Positions 1 through 8,930 of a stretch of DNA of 64,000 bases are shown piece after piece. The DNA is from Bacillus fonticola (GTDB lineage Bacteria > Bacillota > Bacilli > Bacillales > JC228). The notes below the pieces were generated by a model that was given only the letters and a program-made list of their open reading frames with translations, was not told the DNA's origin and ran no database searches. A program made the translations under genes and the position numbers. The stretch covers positions 486,001 to 550,000 of the forward strand of contig NZ_CP052135.1 in the NCBI RefSeq assembly GCF_012955605.1, written 5' to 3'. Numbering within the stretch: the stretch's first letter is position 1; each line of letters starts with the position of its first letter.

Positions 1-775
1 CCAATACTTACGGTGGGTCGCAAATGTTGCGCAAGGGGATTTTGGAGAGTCATATGTATATAACGGAAGGCAAGTATCAGAGTTAATTTCAGACCGAATT
101 CCAAACACATTCTATCTAGGTTTATTCGCGTTAGTAGTAACGGTAGTCGTCTCGATCCCGATTGGAATTTACTCAGCAAGAAAGCCTTATTCACTACTAG
201 ACTATGGAGCTACTGCGTTTGGCTTTTTCGGGTTAGCAGTCCCTAACTTCTTTTTTGGTCTCGTACTGATTTATGTATTGGCAATCGAATTAAGTTGGTT
301 TCCATCACAAGGATCCGTTTCCGCAGTGGGACTTGAAGGCTTTGATTTATTCTTGAATAAGCTTCAACATCTCGTCTTACCAGGTTTAACTCTTGGGTTG
401 GCAGGGACGGCGAGCTATATGCGCTACATGCGGTCTGAAGTACTTGATGTACTAGGGAAGGATTTTATTCGCACTGCCAGAGCGAAAGGCATGTCCGACC
501 GAAATGTATTGTATAAACATACACTTCGTAACGCAATGATTCCAATCATTACACTTTTAGGTTTTGAAGTAGGTGTACTATTGAGTGGTGCTGTTATAAC
601 AGAGGGTGTGTTCCAATACCCGGGACTTGGTACGCTGTTTCTTAACTCAATTGGCGGTCGTGATTATCCAGTAGTTATGGCGATTGCGTTATTACTAGGT
701 GTTTTTATTCTAATCGGTAATTTATTGGCTGATATTTTTTACAGTATTGTTGACCCACGAATCCGCTACGATTGA
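1..775 (+). CDS. Oligopeptide/dipeptide ABC transporter permease, DppB/OppB type (5' truncated)
   Basis: Reading frame is open from base 2 and enters from outside the window, so the N-terminus is missing. It encodes a binding-protein-dependent transport inner-membrane subunit: several hydrophobic segments and the EAA-type cytoplasmic loop (ARAKGMSDRNVLYKHTLRNA, near base 480-540) that docks on the ATPase. The stretch ending in DYPVVMAIALL and VDPRIRYD is typical of the C-terminus of DppB/OppB/AppB permeases. It is followed after 11 bases by a DppC-type partner, whose ribosome site GAGGTGA overlaps this stop codon. Family assignment is firm; substrate (peptides, nickel or other) cannot be read from this fragment. 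Confidence 0.9.
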   Translation, partial: QYLRWVANVAQGDFGESYVYNGRQVSELISDRIPNTFYLGLFALVVTVVVSIPIGIYSARKPYSLLDYGATAFGFFGLAVPNFFFGLVLIYVLAIELSWFPSQGSVSAVGLEGFDLFLNKLQHLVLPGLTLGLAGTASYMRYMRSEVLDVLGKDFIRTARAKGMSDRNVLYKHTLRNAMIPIITLLGFEVGVLLSGAVITEGVFQYPGLGTLFLNSIGGRDYPVVMAIALLLGVFILIGNLLADIFYSIVDPRIRYD

Positions 776-786
776 GGTGATATGAC

Positions 787-1710
787 ATGCAACCGAATCC
801 ACAGGTATCGACTGACCCAAGTTCTGATATTCGAGTAAATGGAAAACTGGCAAAAAGAAACAGTCCGTTTCAACTAGCTCTACGGCGGTTTATGAAGAAC
901 AAGCTGGCTGTTGCGGGTGTGGTAATTTTATTACTTATTGTGCTTGCCACTATATTTGCACCTGTGTTTACGGATTTAGATCCAGAAAGAGCCGATTTGT
1001 TGTTAATTGAACGGCCGCCAAGTGAAGATCATCCGTTAGGCACGGATAGCTCGGGAAGGGATAATTTAGCACGCTTATTATATGGTGGGCGCATCTCACT
1101 CATCGTAGGATTTAGTGCAATGCTCTTTACACTCGTCATTGGTGTAACACTCGGCTCCATCGCTGGATACTACGGTGGAAAAGTTGACTCGATCATCATG
1201 CGTGCTGCAGATATGATGCTCATGTTGCCGTTCCTCGTTCTTGCATTGACACTTATCGCTATAATTCAAGAAGTCACCATTGGTTTGTTCGTGACGATTA
1301 TCGCTATCACCGCTTGGCCGACGCTAACGAGAATTATACGAGGTACCTATTTATCTCTTCGTGAACAAGAGTTCGTTCTCGGTGCTAGAGCGATTGGGGC
1401 GAGTGACTTCCGTATTATTTTTAAACACTTTATCCCGAATGCTATCGGACCGATTGTTGTAAACGCAACATTAATGATGGCAACGATGATTATCATTGAA
1501 TCGGGTTTGAGCTTCATAGGATTTGGTATACCCCAACCGACACCGACTTGGGGGAATATGATTTCCGAAGCACAAAGCTTACGTATATTACGTAACAGTC
1601 CGGAGGCATGGGTTCCACCAGGGTTAGCCATTTTAACAACCGTTCTATGTATTAACTTCATCGGTGACGGCCTGCGTGATGCCTTTGACCCGAAAAGTAA
1701 CAGACGATAA
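787..1710 (+). CDS. Oligopeptide/dipeptide ABC transporter permease, DppC/OppC type
   Basis: 307 residues. An N-terminal cytoplasmic segment precedes a membrane span (about residues 40-62). The motif DLDPERADLL...HPLGTDSSGRDNLARLLYGGR is the hallmark of DppC/OppC/AppC permeases, and the EAA loop around residues 200-215 (GARAIGASDFRIIFKH) contacts the ATPase. The C-terminus GDGLRDAFDPKSNRR is also characteristic. It pairs with the upstream DppB-type subunit; no ATPase follows, so the ATPase and binding-protein genes of this operon should lie upstream of the window. ATG at 787 is chosen because GAGGTGA lies at a workable distance. A terminator follows directly. Confidence 0.93.
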   Translation: MQPNPQVSTDPSSDIRVNGKLAKRNSPFQLALRRFMKNKLAVAGVVILLLIVLATIFAPVFTDLDPERADLLLIERPPSEDHPLGTDSSGRDNLARLLYGGRISLIVGFSAMLFTLVIGVTLGSIAGYYGGKVDSIIMRAADMMLMLPFLVLALTLIAIIQEVTIGLFVTIIAITAWPTLTRIIRGTYLSLREQEFVLGARAIGASDFRIIFKHFIPNAIGPIVVNATLMMATMIIIESGLSFIGFGIPQPTPTWGNMISEAQSLRILRNSPEAWVPPGLAILTTVLCINFIGDGLRDAFDPKSNRR

Positions 1711-1720
1711 ATACAACAAT

Positions 1721-1756
1721 GGGCCTGCTGATGGTATAGTCAGTAGGTTTTATTTT
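1721..1756 (+). terminator. Rho-independent terminator after peptide permease operon
   Basis: CCTGCTGA (1724-1731) pairs with TCAGTAGG (1740-1747), one G-T pair, followed by TTTTATTTT. Confidence 0.8.
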
Positions 1757-1863
1757 GCCTAAAAATTGGAAGCCAATACGCTTAATTTTTGTCGGTATTG
1801 CCGGTGACCGGATAGTGTCCTATTACACACCTCCCCTCCATTTGCATTGAAAATCATACTTTT

Positions 1864-1929
1864 TGGCAACATGTCTTGTGACAAAGTCGTGCTTTCTTTT
1901 CGTTGTGATGAGTGTGTAAGCGTTTTATC
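1864..1929 (+). promoter_or_regulatory. Candidate MtlR operator and cre site upstream of mtlA
   Basis: TTGGCAAC (1864-1871) and TGTGACAA (1878-1885) form an imperfect inverted repeat like the MtlR box known from Bacillus mtlA promoters (TTGKCACA-N4-TGTGMCAA), though with a 6-base spacer. TGTAAGCGTTTTAT at 1916-1929 matches the CcpA cre consensus except near the 3' end. Together they suggest mannitol induction through MtlR and glucose repression through CcpA. Assignment is by motif only. Confidence 0.5.
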
Positions 1930-2009
1930 ATGAATGAGTAGCGAATTTATTGCTGTATATATTTCCTTAGTTTCTATAAAAATTGCATCAAAATGGGGAG
2001 GTTTTCGTT

Positions 2010-3434
2010 TTGGGAACAAAACAATCTGTTTCAATAAAGGTGAAAGTCCAACGCTTCGGTAGTTTTCTTAGTAGTATGATCATGCCAAATATCGGTGCTT
2101 TTATCGCTTGGGGTATCATTACAATGCTCTTTATTCCAGATGGATGGCTGCCAAATGAGAGTTTAGCTGCACTAGTCGGTCCGTCGATTACGTATCTTCT
2201 TCCTTTACTTATTGGGTACACGGGTGGGAAGATGATTCATGGTACAAGAGGTGGTGTGGTCGGAGCTACAGCCACAATGGGTGTTATCGTAGGCTCAGAC
2301 ATCCCTATGTTTCTCGGGGCAATGGTTATGGGACCGCTTAGTGGATATGTAATCAAAAAAGTGGATAGCTTATTTGACGGGAAAGTACGTTCAGGCTTTG
2401 AAATGCTAGTGAATAACTTTTCAGCTGGTATCGTCGGAGCTGGTCTAATGTTAGTAGCACTTACTGGCATTGGTCCTGTTGTAGAAGGACTGAATGTGGC
2501 ACTAGCTTCGGGAGTCGAAATCATTATAAATGCTGGCTTGTTACCTTTGGCGAGTATCTTTGTGGAACCAGCAAAGGTGCTGTTCTTAAATAACGCGATT
2601 AATCATGGCATTTTAAGTCCTTTGGGAATTGATCAAGCTGCAAAAGAGGGAGAATCCATCCTTTTCTTGCTAGAAACAAATCCTGGTCCTGGTTTAGGGA
2701 TTTTATTAGCCTACATGTTCTTTGGAAAAGGGGCAGCTAAAATGTCCGCCTCAGGTGCTTCCGTTATTCATTTCTTTGGCGGTATTCACGAAATTTACTT
2801 CCCTTACATCCTCATGAAGCCACTACTGATTTTAGCAGCTATTGCAGGTGGTGCGGCTGGGGTAGCTACTTTCGCGACCTTTGATGCAGGGCTGATTGCT
2901 GTGCCGTCACCGGGAAGTATTTTCGCCTTATTAGGGATGACACCGAAGGGAAACTATTTAGGTGTCATACTAGGAGTATTGGTTGCAACAGGGGTATCCT
3001 TTTTCGTCGCTAGTCTCATATTAAAGACATCTAAAGTAAATAATGAAGATATTCAAGCGGCCGCTGAACAAATGCAAGAAATGAAAGGGAAGAAGAGCAC
3101 AGTCGCCGAGCAGTTTGCTAACAAAGAAACAAGTGTGGATCATCTACAACACGCTAAAAAAGTTATCTTTGCTTGTGACGCAGGAATGGGTTCCAGTGCG
3201 ATGGGCGCTTCCGTGTTGAAAAATAAATTTAAAAAGGCTGGATTAGATGTTGCAGTGACCAACTCGGCAATTAATCAATTACCTGAAGACGCAGACATCG
3301 TCATTACACACAAGGATTTGACGCACAGAGCAAAGGAAAAATTACCAAGTGCGTATCATATCTCAGTCGATAACTTTTTAGGTAGTGATGAGTACGATAA
3401 GTTAACACAACAATTACAAGCACGACAAGAATAG
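2010..3434 (+). CDS. mtlA: PTS mannitol-specific enzyme IICB
   Basis: About 474 residues from a TTG start at 2010, chosen because GGGGAGG sits at 1994-2000; an upstream ATG lacks such a site. Residues ~1-340 are the membrane EIIC channel of the fructose-mannitol PTS family (IMPNIGAFIAWG, GGIHEIYFPYILMKP). The C-terminal EIIB domain carries the phosphocysteine motif FACDAGMGSSAMGAS, Cys near residue 389. It imports mannitol and phosphorylates it to mannitol-1-phosphate using phosphate from EIIA. There is no fused EIIA; that domain is the separate MtlF encoded two genes downstream. First gene of the mtlA-mtlR-mtlF-mtlD operon. Confidence 0.95.
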   Translation: MGTKQSVSIKVKVQRFGSFLSSMIMPNIGAFIAWGIITMLFIPDGWLPNESLAALVGPSITYLLPLLIGYTGGKMIHGTRGGVVGATATMGVIVGSDIPMFLGAMVMGPLSGYVIKKVDSLFDGKVRSGFEMLVNNFSAGIVGAGLMLVALTGIGPVVEGLNVALASGVEIIINAGLLPLASIFVEPAKVLFLNNAINHGILSPLGIDQAAKEGESILFLLETNPGPGLGILLAYMFFGKGAAKMSASGASVIHFFGGIHEIYFPYILMKPLLILAAIAGGAAGVATFATFDAGLIAVPSPGSIFALLGMTPKGNYLGVILGVLVATGVSFFVASLILKTSKVNNEDIQAAAEQMQEMKGKKSTVAEQFANKETSVDHLQHAKKVIFACDAGMGSSAMGASVLKNKFKKAGLDVAVTNSAINQLPEDADIVITHKDLTHRAKEKLPSAYHISVDNFLGSDEYDKLTQQLQARQE

Positions 3435-3477
3435 TGTTGGAGGTGACTAGCCTCCTTAAAGGGGGGCTGTCGCCGTG

Positions 3478-5565
3478 ATGATTTCTGGAAGAGAAAGAAC
3501 TCTTTTATCTAAACTTCTTGAATCTAGAGAGTACATCCCTGTAAAACAATTAGCGAGCAGTTTAGGAACGAGCGAAAGAACTATTCATCGAGAGTTAAAC
3601 AGAGTAGATAGCACGCTCTTGAAATTTGGAATGAAACTTGAAAGAAAAGCGGGAGTAGGGGTTCAGATTTTAGGTAGTGTCGAGCAACAAAAAAAGCTAT
3701 TACATGACATCTACAGAGAATCCCCAGTGGAATATTCACAACCAGAGAGATGTCGCTTGCTTCTTTGCATGCTCGTGAAATCTGATGAACCGATCAAATT
3801 ATATACGCTAGCCTCCAGCGTGCAAGCTACTGTAGCAAAGGTTCGCCAGGATCTTGAGCGGATAGAGGTACTCATCCAATCCTACTCACTGCAATTGCTT
3901 CGCAGAAGAGGAGAAGGCATTTCGTTAGAGGGAACCGAGCAATCAAAAAGGGATTTGTTGCAAAAATTAGCTCTCGACAGTCTTTCAGAAGAAGATATGA
4001 TTCATGTAATTGAACAAGGGATACACGGGAAACAACGGAAGCGAGCGGATTTGTTTGGTATCGTAGACGAGCACATTTTTAACCAAGTTGAGGAAGTCGT
4101 CTCTCCTCTTTTAGAAGCGCTCCCCTATCCTTTGGCCGACAGTGCTTACTTTGGTTTATTAGTGCATTTATCTGTCACGATAGAACGGCTACAAAATCAA
4201 GAAACCATTTCAATGGAGGAAGAAACACTACAATCCCTCCAACCAACCCCTGAATACAAATCGGCTTCAGAGCTTGTCGAGTATTTGGGAGAAGCCTTTT
4301 CAATTGAAATCCCCCAGGAGGAAAAGGGATATGTAACGCTTCATTTGCGAAGTGCAAGGAGATTACGAGAAGACCACACATTAGATGCTTTAGCAGGCTC
4401 TGCACTGTCCTTTAAAGTGCAACAATTTATTGAACGAGTTGCTAAAAAGTTGAATGTATCGTTGGCTGACGATTATTCTTTGTACCAAGGACTACTCGCT
4501 CATATGGAACCAGCTATATTTAGAGTACAGAACGGCGTGTCTGGGTACAATCCTTTAAAGCAAAAAATTCTTGATGATTACCCTTCTATTGTTCATGCTG
4601 TGGAACACGGATTGAAAGAAGAGTTCCCAGGTACTAAATTCCCGATGGATGAAGTAGCCTTTCTAGTGATGCACTTCGGATCTGTACTCGAAGGAAAAAA
4701 AGACAAGCTTCATATACGAGCGCTGGTCGTATGCTCGAGCGGGATTGGTTCCTCGAAAATGCTAGGGAGTCGCATACAAAAGGAGCTTCCAGAATTTCGC
4801 TCTATCGAACTTTGCTCATTACTAGAGATGCGTAAGAAGGACTTGAGCTCTTACGACGTAATTCTTGCAACAATTACCCTTCCGATCGATGCGTCCTGTT
4901 ATGTGCAAGTGAGTCCTTTGTTACCAGAAGGAGACATTCGGAAAATCCGCAACTTTGTGCAGGAGCATTTGGAGGAGATCATGCATCGCTCTTCGGTTTC
5001 CATGAACCATAAAGACAAGAAGGTCAATGTAGGCAATACGATCGAGTGGCTTACAATTTTGCAACAATACGGTAACGTTGTGAAAAGCATTTTGCAAAAT
5101 TTCTCCTGTACTGCAACCAACGAGGTCTCAATCGAATCAATACTAAAGCAACATTTACAAACGAATATGGAAAAGCTGATTGTTTCACCGAGGGAAGTAG
5201 TACAAAAACTGGTAGAGCGAGAAAAGAGCGGAGGACTAGGTATCCCCCAAACGAAAATGGCTCTTTATCATACTCGTCATGAAGCTGTTAAAACACCGTT
5301 TGTTCACTTTATCCGTTTACAAACCCCAGTCGTAGTGAAAGGGATGGACGGGAAGCAAATGGATATTCAAACCATAGTGCTTATGCTAGCTCCGATAAGC
5401 CTATCGACTGAAGGTGCAGAGGTGCTGAGTCTTGTTAGCTCGACCTTGATTGAATCGGAAGAAATGATTTGGTTCTTTGAACATGCTAGTGAGCGGGAAC
5501 TTTTGCAGAAATTGAATGCTGTATGTCAACAGTGGATCACAAAGAAAATAACACACCAGGAGTGA
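3478..5565 (+). CDS. mtlR: Mannitol operon transcriptional activator MtlR
   Basis: 695 residues from ATG 3478 (an in-frame GTG sits directly before it; GGGGGG at 3461-3466 could serve either). Order: N-terminal helix-turn-helix (ASSLGTSERTIHREL, ~residues 25-40), two PTS regulation domains with conserved histidines, a GatB-like EIIB domain with VVCSSGIGSSKM (Cys419), and a C-terminal EIIA-like domain with YHTRHEAVKTPFVHF. In this family phosphorylation of PRD histidines, the EIIB Cys and the EIIA His by PTS proteins sets activity. Unlike B. subtilis, where mtlR is unlinked, it lies inside the operon it should control, between mtlA and mtlF. Confidence 0.95.
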   Translation: MISGRERTLLSKLLESREYIPVKQLASSLGTSERTIHRELNRVDSTLLKFGMKLERKAGVGVQILGSVEQQKKLLHDIYRESPVEYSQPERCRLLLCMLVKSDEPIKLYTLASSVQATVAKVRQDLERIEVLIQSYSLQLLRRRGEGISLEGTEQSKRDLLQKLALDSLSEEDMIHVIEQGIHGKQRKRADLFGIVDEHIFNQVEEVVSPLLEALPYPLADSAYFGLLVHLSVTIERLQNQETISMEEETLQSLQPTPEYKSASELVEYLGEAFSIEIPQEEKGYVTLHLRSARRLREDHTLDALAGSALSFKVQQFIERVAKKLNVSLADDYSLYQGLLAHMEPAIFRVQNGVSGYNPLKQKILDDYPSIVHAVEHGLKEEFPGTKFPMDEVAFLVMHFGSVLEGKKDKLHIRALVVCSSGIGSSKMLGSRIQKELPEFRSIELCSLLEMRKKDLSSYDVILATITLPIDASCYVQVSPLLPEGDIRKIRNFVQEHLEEIMHRSSVSMNHKDKKVNVGNTIEWLTILQQYGNVVKSILQNFSCTATNEVSIESILKQHLQTNMEKLIVSPREVVQKLVEREKSGGLGIPQTKMALYHTRHEAVKTPFVHFIRLQTPVVVKGMDGKQMDIQTIVLMLAPISLSTEGAEVLSLVSSTLIESEEMIWFFEHASERELLQKLNAVCQQWITKKITHQE

Positions 5566-5570
5566 GCGGC

Positions 5571-6011
5571 ATGTCAGAAATTATTTCAAAAGAAGCGATA
5601 GTACTACAACAAGCATCTGTAACAAAGGAACAGGCCATTCGAATGGCAGGGAATTTGCTCGTGCAAGAGAATGCGGTGGAGAACGCATATGTAGACAAAA
5701 TGCTTGAGCGCGAATCAATTTCAACTACTTATATAGGAAACGGTGTAGCTATTCCCCATGGTACAGATGCAGCGAAGGAAAACATTCGTACTTCAGCGAT
5801 CTCCATGATTCAATACCCAGATGGTGTTGATTTCGGAAATGGCAACATTGCATACGTTGTGTTTGGTATTGCCGGTAAGGACGGAGAACACCTCGAAATT
5901 CTGTCAAAAATAGCGGTACTTTGTTCTGAAGAAGAGAATGTCTTGCGATTGAAGGATGCAGCTACAAAAGACGAGGTCCTCTCTTTATTTGAAGGGGCTG
6001 ACAGTATATGA
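5571..6011 (+). CDS. mtlF: PTS mannitol-specific enzyme IIA
   Basis: 146 residues. ATG at 5571 is preferred over one at 5523 because AGGAGTGAG, which overlaps the mtlR stop codon, is correctly spaced. The active-site motif NGVAIPHGT places the phosphorylated histidine at residue 63. The protein carries phosphate from HPr to the EIIB domain of MtlA in the cytoplasm. It is translationally linked to its neighbours: its ribosome site overlaps the end of mtlR and its stop codon overlaps the mtlD start (ATGA). Confidence 0.95.
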   Translation: MSEIISKEAIVLQQASVTKEQAIRMAGNLLVQENAVENAYVDKMLERESISTTYIGNGVAIPHGTDAAKENIRTSAISMIQYPDGVDFGNGNIAYVVFGIAGKDGEHLEILSKIAVLCSEEENVLRLKDAATKDEVLSLFEGADSI

Positions 6012-7138
6012 GAAAGGCTGTTCACTTCGGTGCAGGTAACATCGGCAGAGGCTTTATCGGGGCTCTCCTGTCCCAGGCAGGGTATGAGGTAATATTTGTC
6101 GATATTAATGAACAAACCATAGATGCCCTAAATGAAAGATCGTTCTATCGGGTGTTTCTCGCTTCGCCTGACGAGGAATCTTTTGAAGTGAACCACGTCC
6201 GGGGACTTCATAGCGGTAAGGAGCCTGGAAAAGTTGTGGAGGCAATAGAAGATGCTGAGCTAATCACGACAGCAGTTGGTCCCCACGTTCTCCCAGTGGT
6301 CGCAAAAACGTTAGCAGAAGGATTGAAAGCTCGGCTGGCAAAATCAAAGAAACCGTTAGAAGTCATTGCGTGTGAAAATTTAATTGGGGCGAGTAAAAAA
6401 TTGCAAGCAGAAACAGCGCACCACCTTGACGACAAGACGATGGAAGCTATGAACAGTATAGTTACTTTTCCAAACGCAGCTGTTGATAGAATTGTTCCTG
6501 TCCAAACTCATGAAGACGTGCTAGCGGTATCTGTCGAGCCGTTTTTTGAATGGGTAGTTGAAAAGTCTGGACCAGCACAGCAACAAATAGACGGAGTGCT
6601 CTACGTGGACGAACTACAACCTTATATTGAACGAAAACTGTATACAGTCAATACAGGTCACGCAGTAGCTGCTTATGTCGGCGTTCAAAAAGGAGAAACG
6701 ACGGTCAAAGGTGCTATGGACAACAAGGAAGTTTATGAAATTACAAAAGGTGCCTTGCAAGAAAGTGGAAGCTGGCTTGTCGAAGCATACGGTTTCTCCA
6801 AGGCAAGCCATGATGAGTACATTGAAAAGATATTAGGGCGCTTTCAAAATCCTTATATATCAGATGAGTTATCTCGAGTAGGTAGAGCACCGATTCGGAA
6901 GCTCGGTTTAAACGAGCGACTTGTTGGGCCTGCTAGGAAGAGTGTAGAAAATGGCAAGGCAGTCCCTCATTTGGCACGAGCGATTGCAGCAGCGCTTTAC
7001 TATGAGAACCCTCTCGATGAAGAGGCAGTTCAGCTACAAAAGATGGTAGAGGAAACCGATCATTTACAGACACTTTCTACGATCTCCACGCTAGCGGAGG
7101 ATCACCCGCTGCTCCTTAGTGTGAAGGAATATTTGTAA
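6008..7138 (+). CDS. mtlD: Mannitol-1-phosphate 5-dehydrogenase
   Basis: 376 residues, usual family length. The N-terminal Rossmann motif HFGAGNIGRGFIG (residues ~6-18) binds NAD; the conserved NLIGAS and IVTFPNAAVDRIVP segments and the helix YVDELQPYIERKLYTVNTGHA with catalytic Lys are those of the polyol-specific long-chain dehydrogenases. It oxidises mannitol-1-phosphate to fructose-6-phosphate, delivering the sugar to glycolysis. The start overlaps mtlF by four bases (ATGA), so the two are translationally coupled. Last gene of the operon; a terminator follows. Confidence 0.96.
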   Translation: MRKAVHFGAGNIGRGFIGALLSQAGYEVIFVDINEQTIDALNERSFYRVFLASPDEESFEVNHVRGLHSGKEPGKVVEAIEDAELITTAVGPHVLPVVAKTLAEGLKARLAKSKKPLEVIACENLIGASKKLQAETAHHLDDKTMEAMNSIVTFPNAAVDRIVPVQTHEDVLAVSVEPFFEWVVEKSGPAQQQIDGVLYVDELQPYIERKLYTVNTGHAVAAYVGVQKGETTVKGAMDNKEVYEITKGALQESGSWLVEAYGFSKASHDEYIEKILGRFQNPYISDELSRVGRAPIRKLGLNERLVGPARKSVENGKAVPHLARAIAAALYYENPLDEEAVQLQKMVEETDHLQTLSTISTLAEDHPLLLSVKEYL

Positions 7139-7150
7139 TCATTGAAGTGA

Positions 7151-7184
7151 GAGAAGGACTTCCATAGGGAGTTCTTCTTTTTTC
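7151..7184 (+). terminator. Terminator of mtl operon
   Basis: GAAGGACT (7153-7160) pairs with AGTTCTTC (7170-7177), then TTTTTT. Confidence 0.8.
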
Positions 7185-7214
7185 GTAGGCTCTTTTCGCT
7201 GTTACATACTATAC

Positions 7215-7264
7215 CGCTCCGGAAATACACTACGCTTTCCGCGGGCTCGAGCTGAGCCTCCTCG
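7215..7264 (-). repeat. Fragment of the long inverted-repeat element family
   Basis: The segment with GGAAATACAC, CTTTCCGCGGGCTCGAG and CTGAGCCTCCTCG is the reverse complement of the last ~50 bases of the interior of the elements at 26.2 and 29.0 kb. Neither arm is present, so it is a remnant or a solo module. Confidence 0.75.
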
Positions 7265-7267
7265 ATC

Positions 7268-7312
7268 GCAAAGACTACCGCACCTTTCGAGTGTGAGGTA
7301 GTCTTTTCTTGT
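7268..7312. terminator. Hairpin between mtlD and the Rieske oxidoreductase
   Basis: Perfect 10-bp stem AAAGACTACC (7270-7279) / GGTAGTCTTT (7297-7306) directly next to the stop codon of the minus-strand gene; a T-rich tail is present on the plus side (TTTTCTTG). Likely serves transcription arriving from either side. Confidence 0.65.
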
Positions 7313-7315
7313 CTA

Positions 7316-8860
7316 TCAGCTTTCTGACGAATTCTTCAACTCTTGATTCAGCAGCTTTAACGGTTTTTTTGCCGGACCTTCCACCACACTGCCATCATAG
7401 TGAAAACGTGAACCGTGGCATGGACAGTCCCACGTGCGATCTCCAGCGTTCCATTCGACCTCACAACCCATATGCGTGCAAGTCGTATCAACAACGTGTA
7501 GCTTGCCGTCATGGTCACGATAGCCACCAGCACGTCTCCCGTTAACTGCAACAGGTCTTCCTTCGTCATATTTAAGGTTTTCTGGTTGACTTACTGGAAG
7601 CTCCAGTTTCCCTTTCAGCAAATGTCCAGCCACGTCCGCGTTAGTAGAAAGGAAGCGTCTTATGCTTGGATCTGGGCGGAAGCGCGATGGACTGTATAGT
7701 TCTTCGTACGGATTTTGCTTTTCAAGAATGAGGTCGTGTAATAAGTGACCAGCTACAGTACTGTGTGTCATACCCCACTTACGAAATCCAGTTGCGACTA
7801 GCACGCGAGGATGGCTTTCAGTCAAATGTCCGATATAGGGTACCTTGTCGAGCGTGGTTAAGTCCTGCGCAGACCAGCGATACGGGTAGTCCGCGACACC
7901 AAGTTTCTCACGAGCAAATGTCTCTAGTGCCTCATAATGCTTGCGAGTATCGATTCCTTGGCCCGTTTTATGACTTTCTCCACCAATCAGTACATATTGT
8001 TCATCGTTTATGGTCACATCTCTTAATGATCGGGACGGAGAGTCGACTTTTAAGAACATGCCTCCGTTGTAAGGGCTTTTCGATTTGACGGCAAGTACGT
8101 AAGATCTTTCAGCATACATCCGTGTAAAATAGAAGCCTAGTCCATCGTAAAAAGGAAAGTGAGTGGCGATTACCACCCGTTCGCATCGTATTTTCTGTCC
8201 ATCCCGTGTTACGACGGTAGGTTGGGCATCATCTTCTATATCCACTGCCGCCGTCTGTTCAAAAATCTCCCCACCGTTTGCTTCAATGTCTCGTAGCATC
8301 GTAAGCAAATAACGAATGGGGTGATATTGTCCTTGATTCGGGATCGTAACGGCATTCAGTTCACCTAAATTCATTTCGAGCTTATTTTCAAGCTTGTAAG
8401 GAATGCCGAGTTTGTCGTAAGCTTTGGCTTCTTTTTCAATCTTCTTCGCATATTGATCAGTTGTCGCATACAACGTAGCACTGCGCTCACTAAAGTCACA
8501 GGAAATCTGCTCTTTTTGAATAAAGGCTTTCATCCACTCCACCGCTTCGTTATTCGCCTGATAGTACAATTTGGCATGCTCTTCGCCGAGATTTCCAATC
8601 AATTCGTCGTAAATAAGGTCATGCTGCACAGTCATTTTCGCTGTCGTATGACCTGTTGTTCCATTCATAAGACGGCTCGCATCAATAAGGGCTACTTTGA
8701 CTCCTGATTCAGCTAAAAGAAAAGCGGTGGTAATTCCGGTTATGCCACCGCCTACGATCGCGACGTCAACCTCTAAATCTTCTTGAAGCGATGGGTACTG
8801 AGGAAGGGTCAGGTGATCGCGCCAAAATGGTTCCGGTTGTTGTGGGGTACGATCTGGCAT
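7316..8860 (-). CDS. FAD-dependent oxidoreductase with C-terminal Rieske [2Fe-2S] domain (YhfW-like)
   Basis: 514 residues from ATG 8860, preceded by AAAGGAGC; a longer frame upstream lacks such a site. The N-terminal half is a DAO/GlcD-type FAD fold with the dinucleotide motif VAIVGGGITGITTAFLLAE and substrate-side GFRKWGMTHS. The C-terminus (~residues 420-514) is a Rieske domain: CTH at 461-463 and CPCH at 479-482, spacing as expected for a [2Fe-2S] cluster. B. subtilis YhfW has the same architecture and length. Substrate is unknown in the family. Transcribed alone, convergent with mtlD; its 5' side abuts the tandem repeat array. Confidence 0.9.
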   Translation of the reverse strand: MPDRTPQQPEPFWRDHLTLPQYPSLQEDLEVDVAIVGGGITGITTAFLLAESGVKVALIDASRLMNGTTGHTTAKMTVQHDLIYDELIGNLGEEHAKLYYQANNEAVEWMKAFIQKEQISCDFSERSATLYATTDQYAKKIEKEAKAYDKLGIPYKLENKLEMNLGELNAVTIPNQGQYHPIRYLLTMLRDIEANGGEIFEQTAAVDIEDDAQPTVVTRDGQKIRCERVVIATHFPFYDGLGFYFTRMYAERSYVLAVKSKSPYNGGMFLKVDSPSRSLRDVTINDEQYVLIGGESHKTGQGIDTRKHYEALETFAREKLGVADYPYRWSAQDLTTLDKVPYIGHLTESHPRVLVATGFRKWGMTHSTVAGHLLHDLILEKQNPYEELYSPSRFRPDPSIRRFLSTNADVAGHLLKGKLELPVSQPENLKYDEGRPVAVNGRRAGGYRDHDGKLHVVDTTCTHMGCEVEWNAGDRTWDCPCHGSRFHYDGSVVEGPAKKPLKLLNQELKNSSES

Positions 8861-8930
8861 AAGTATGCTCCTTTCTATATAGCACATTTTGCCCTTAGTA
8901 TCCCCAGCAGGAGGAGTTTTACAACAAAAA

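Noticed and set aside
1347-1661. Open frame on the minus strand within the DppC-type permease gene
   Set aside because: Antisense shadow of a well-supported gene; no ribosome site and no recognisable domain.
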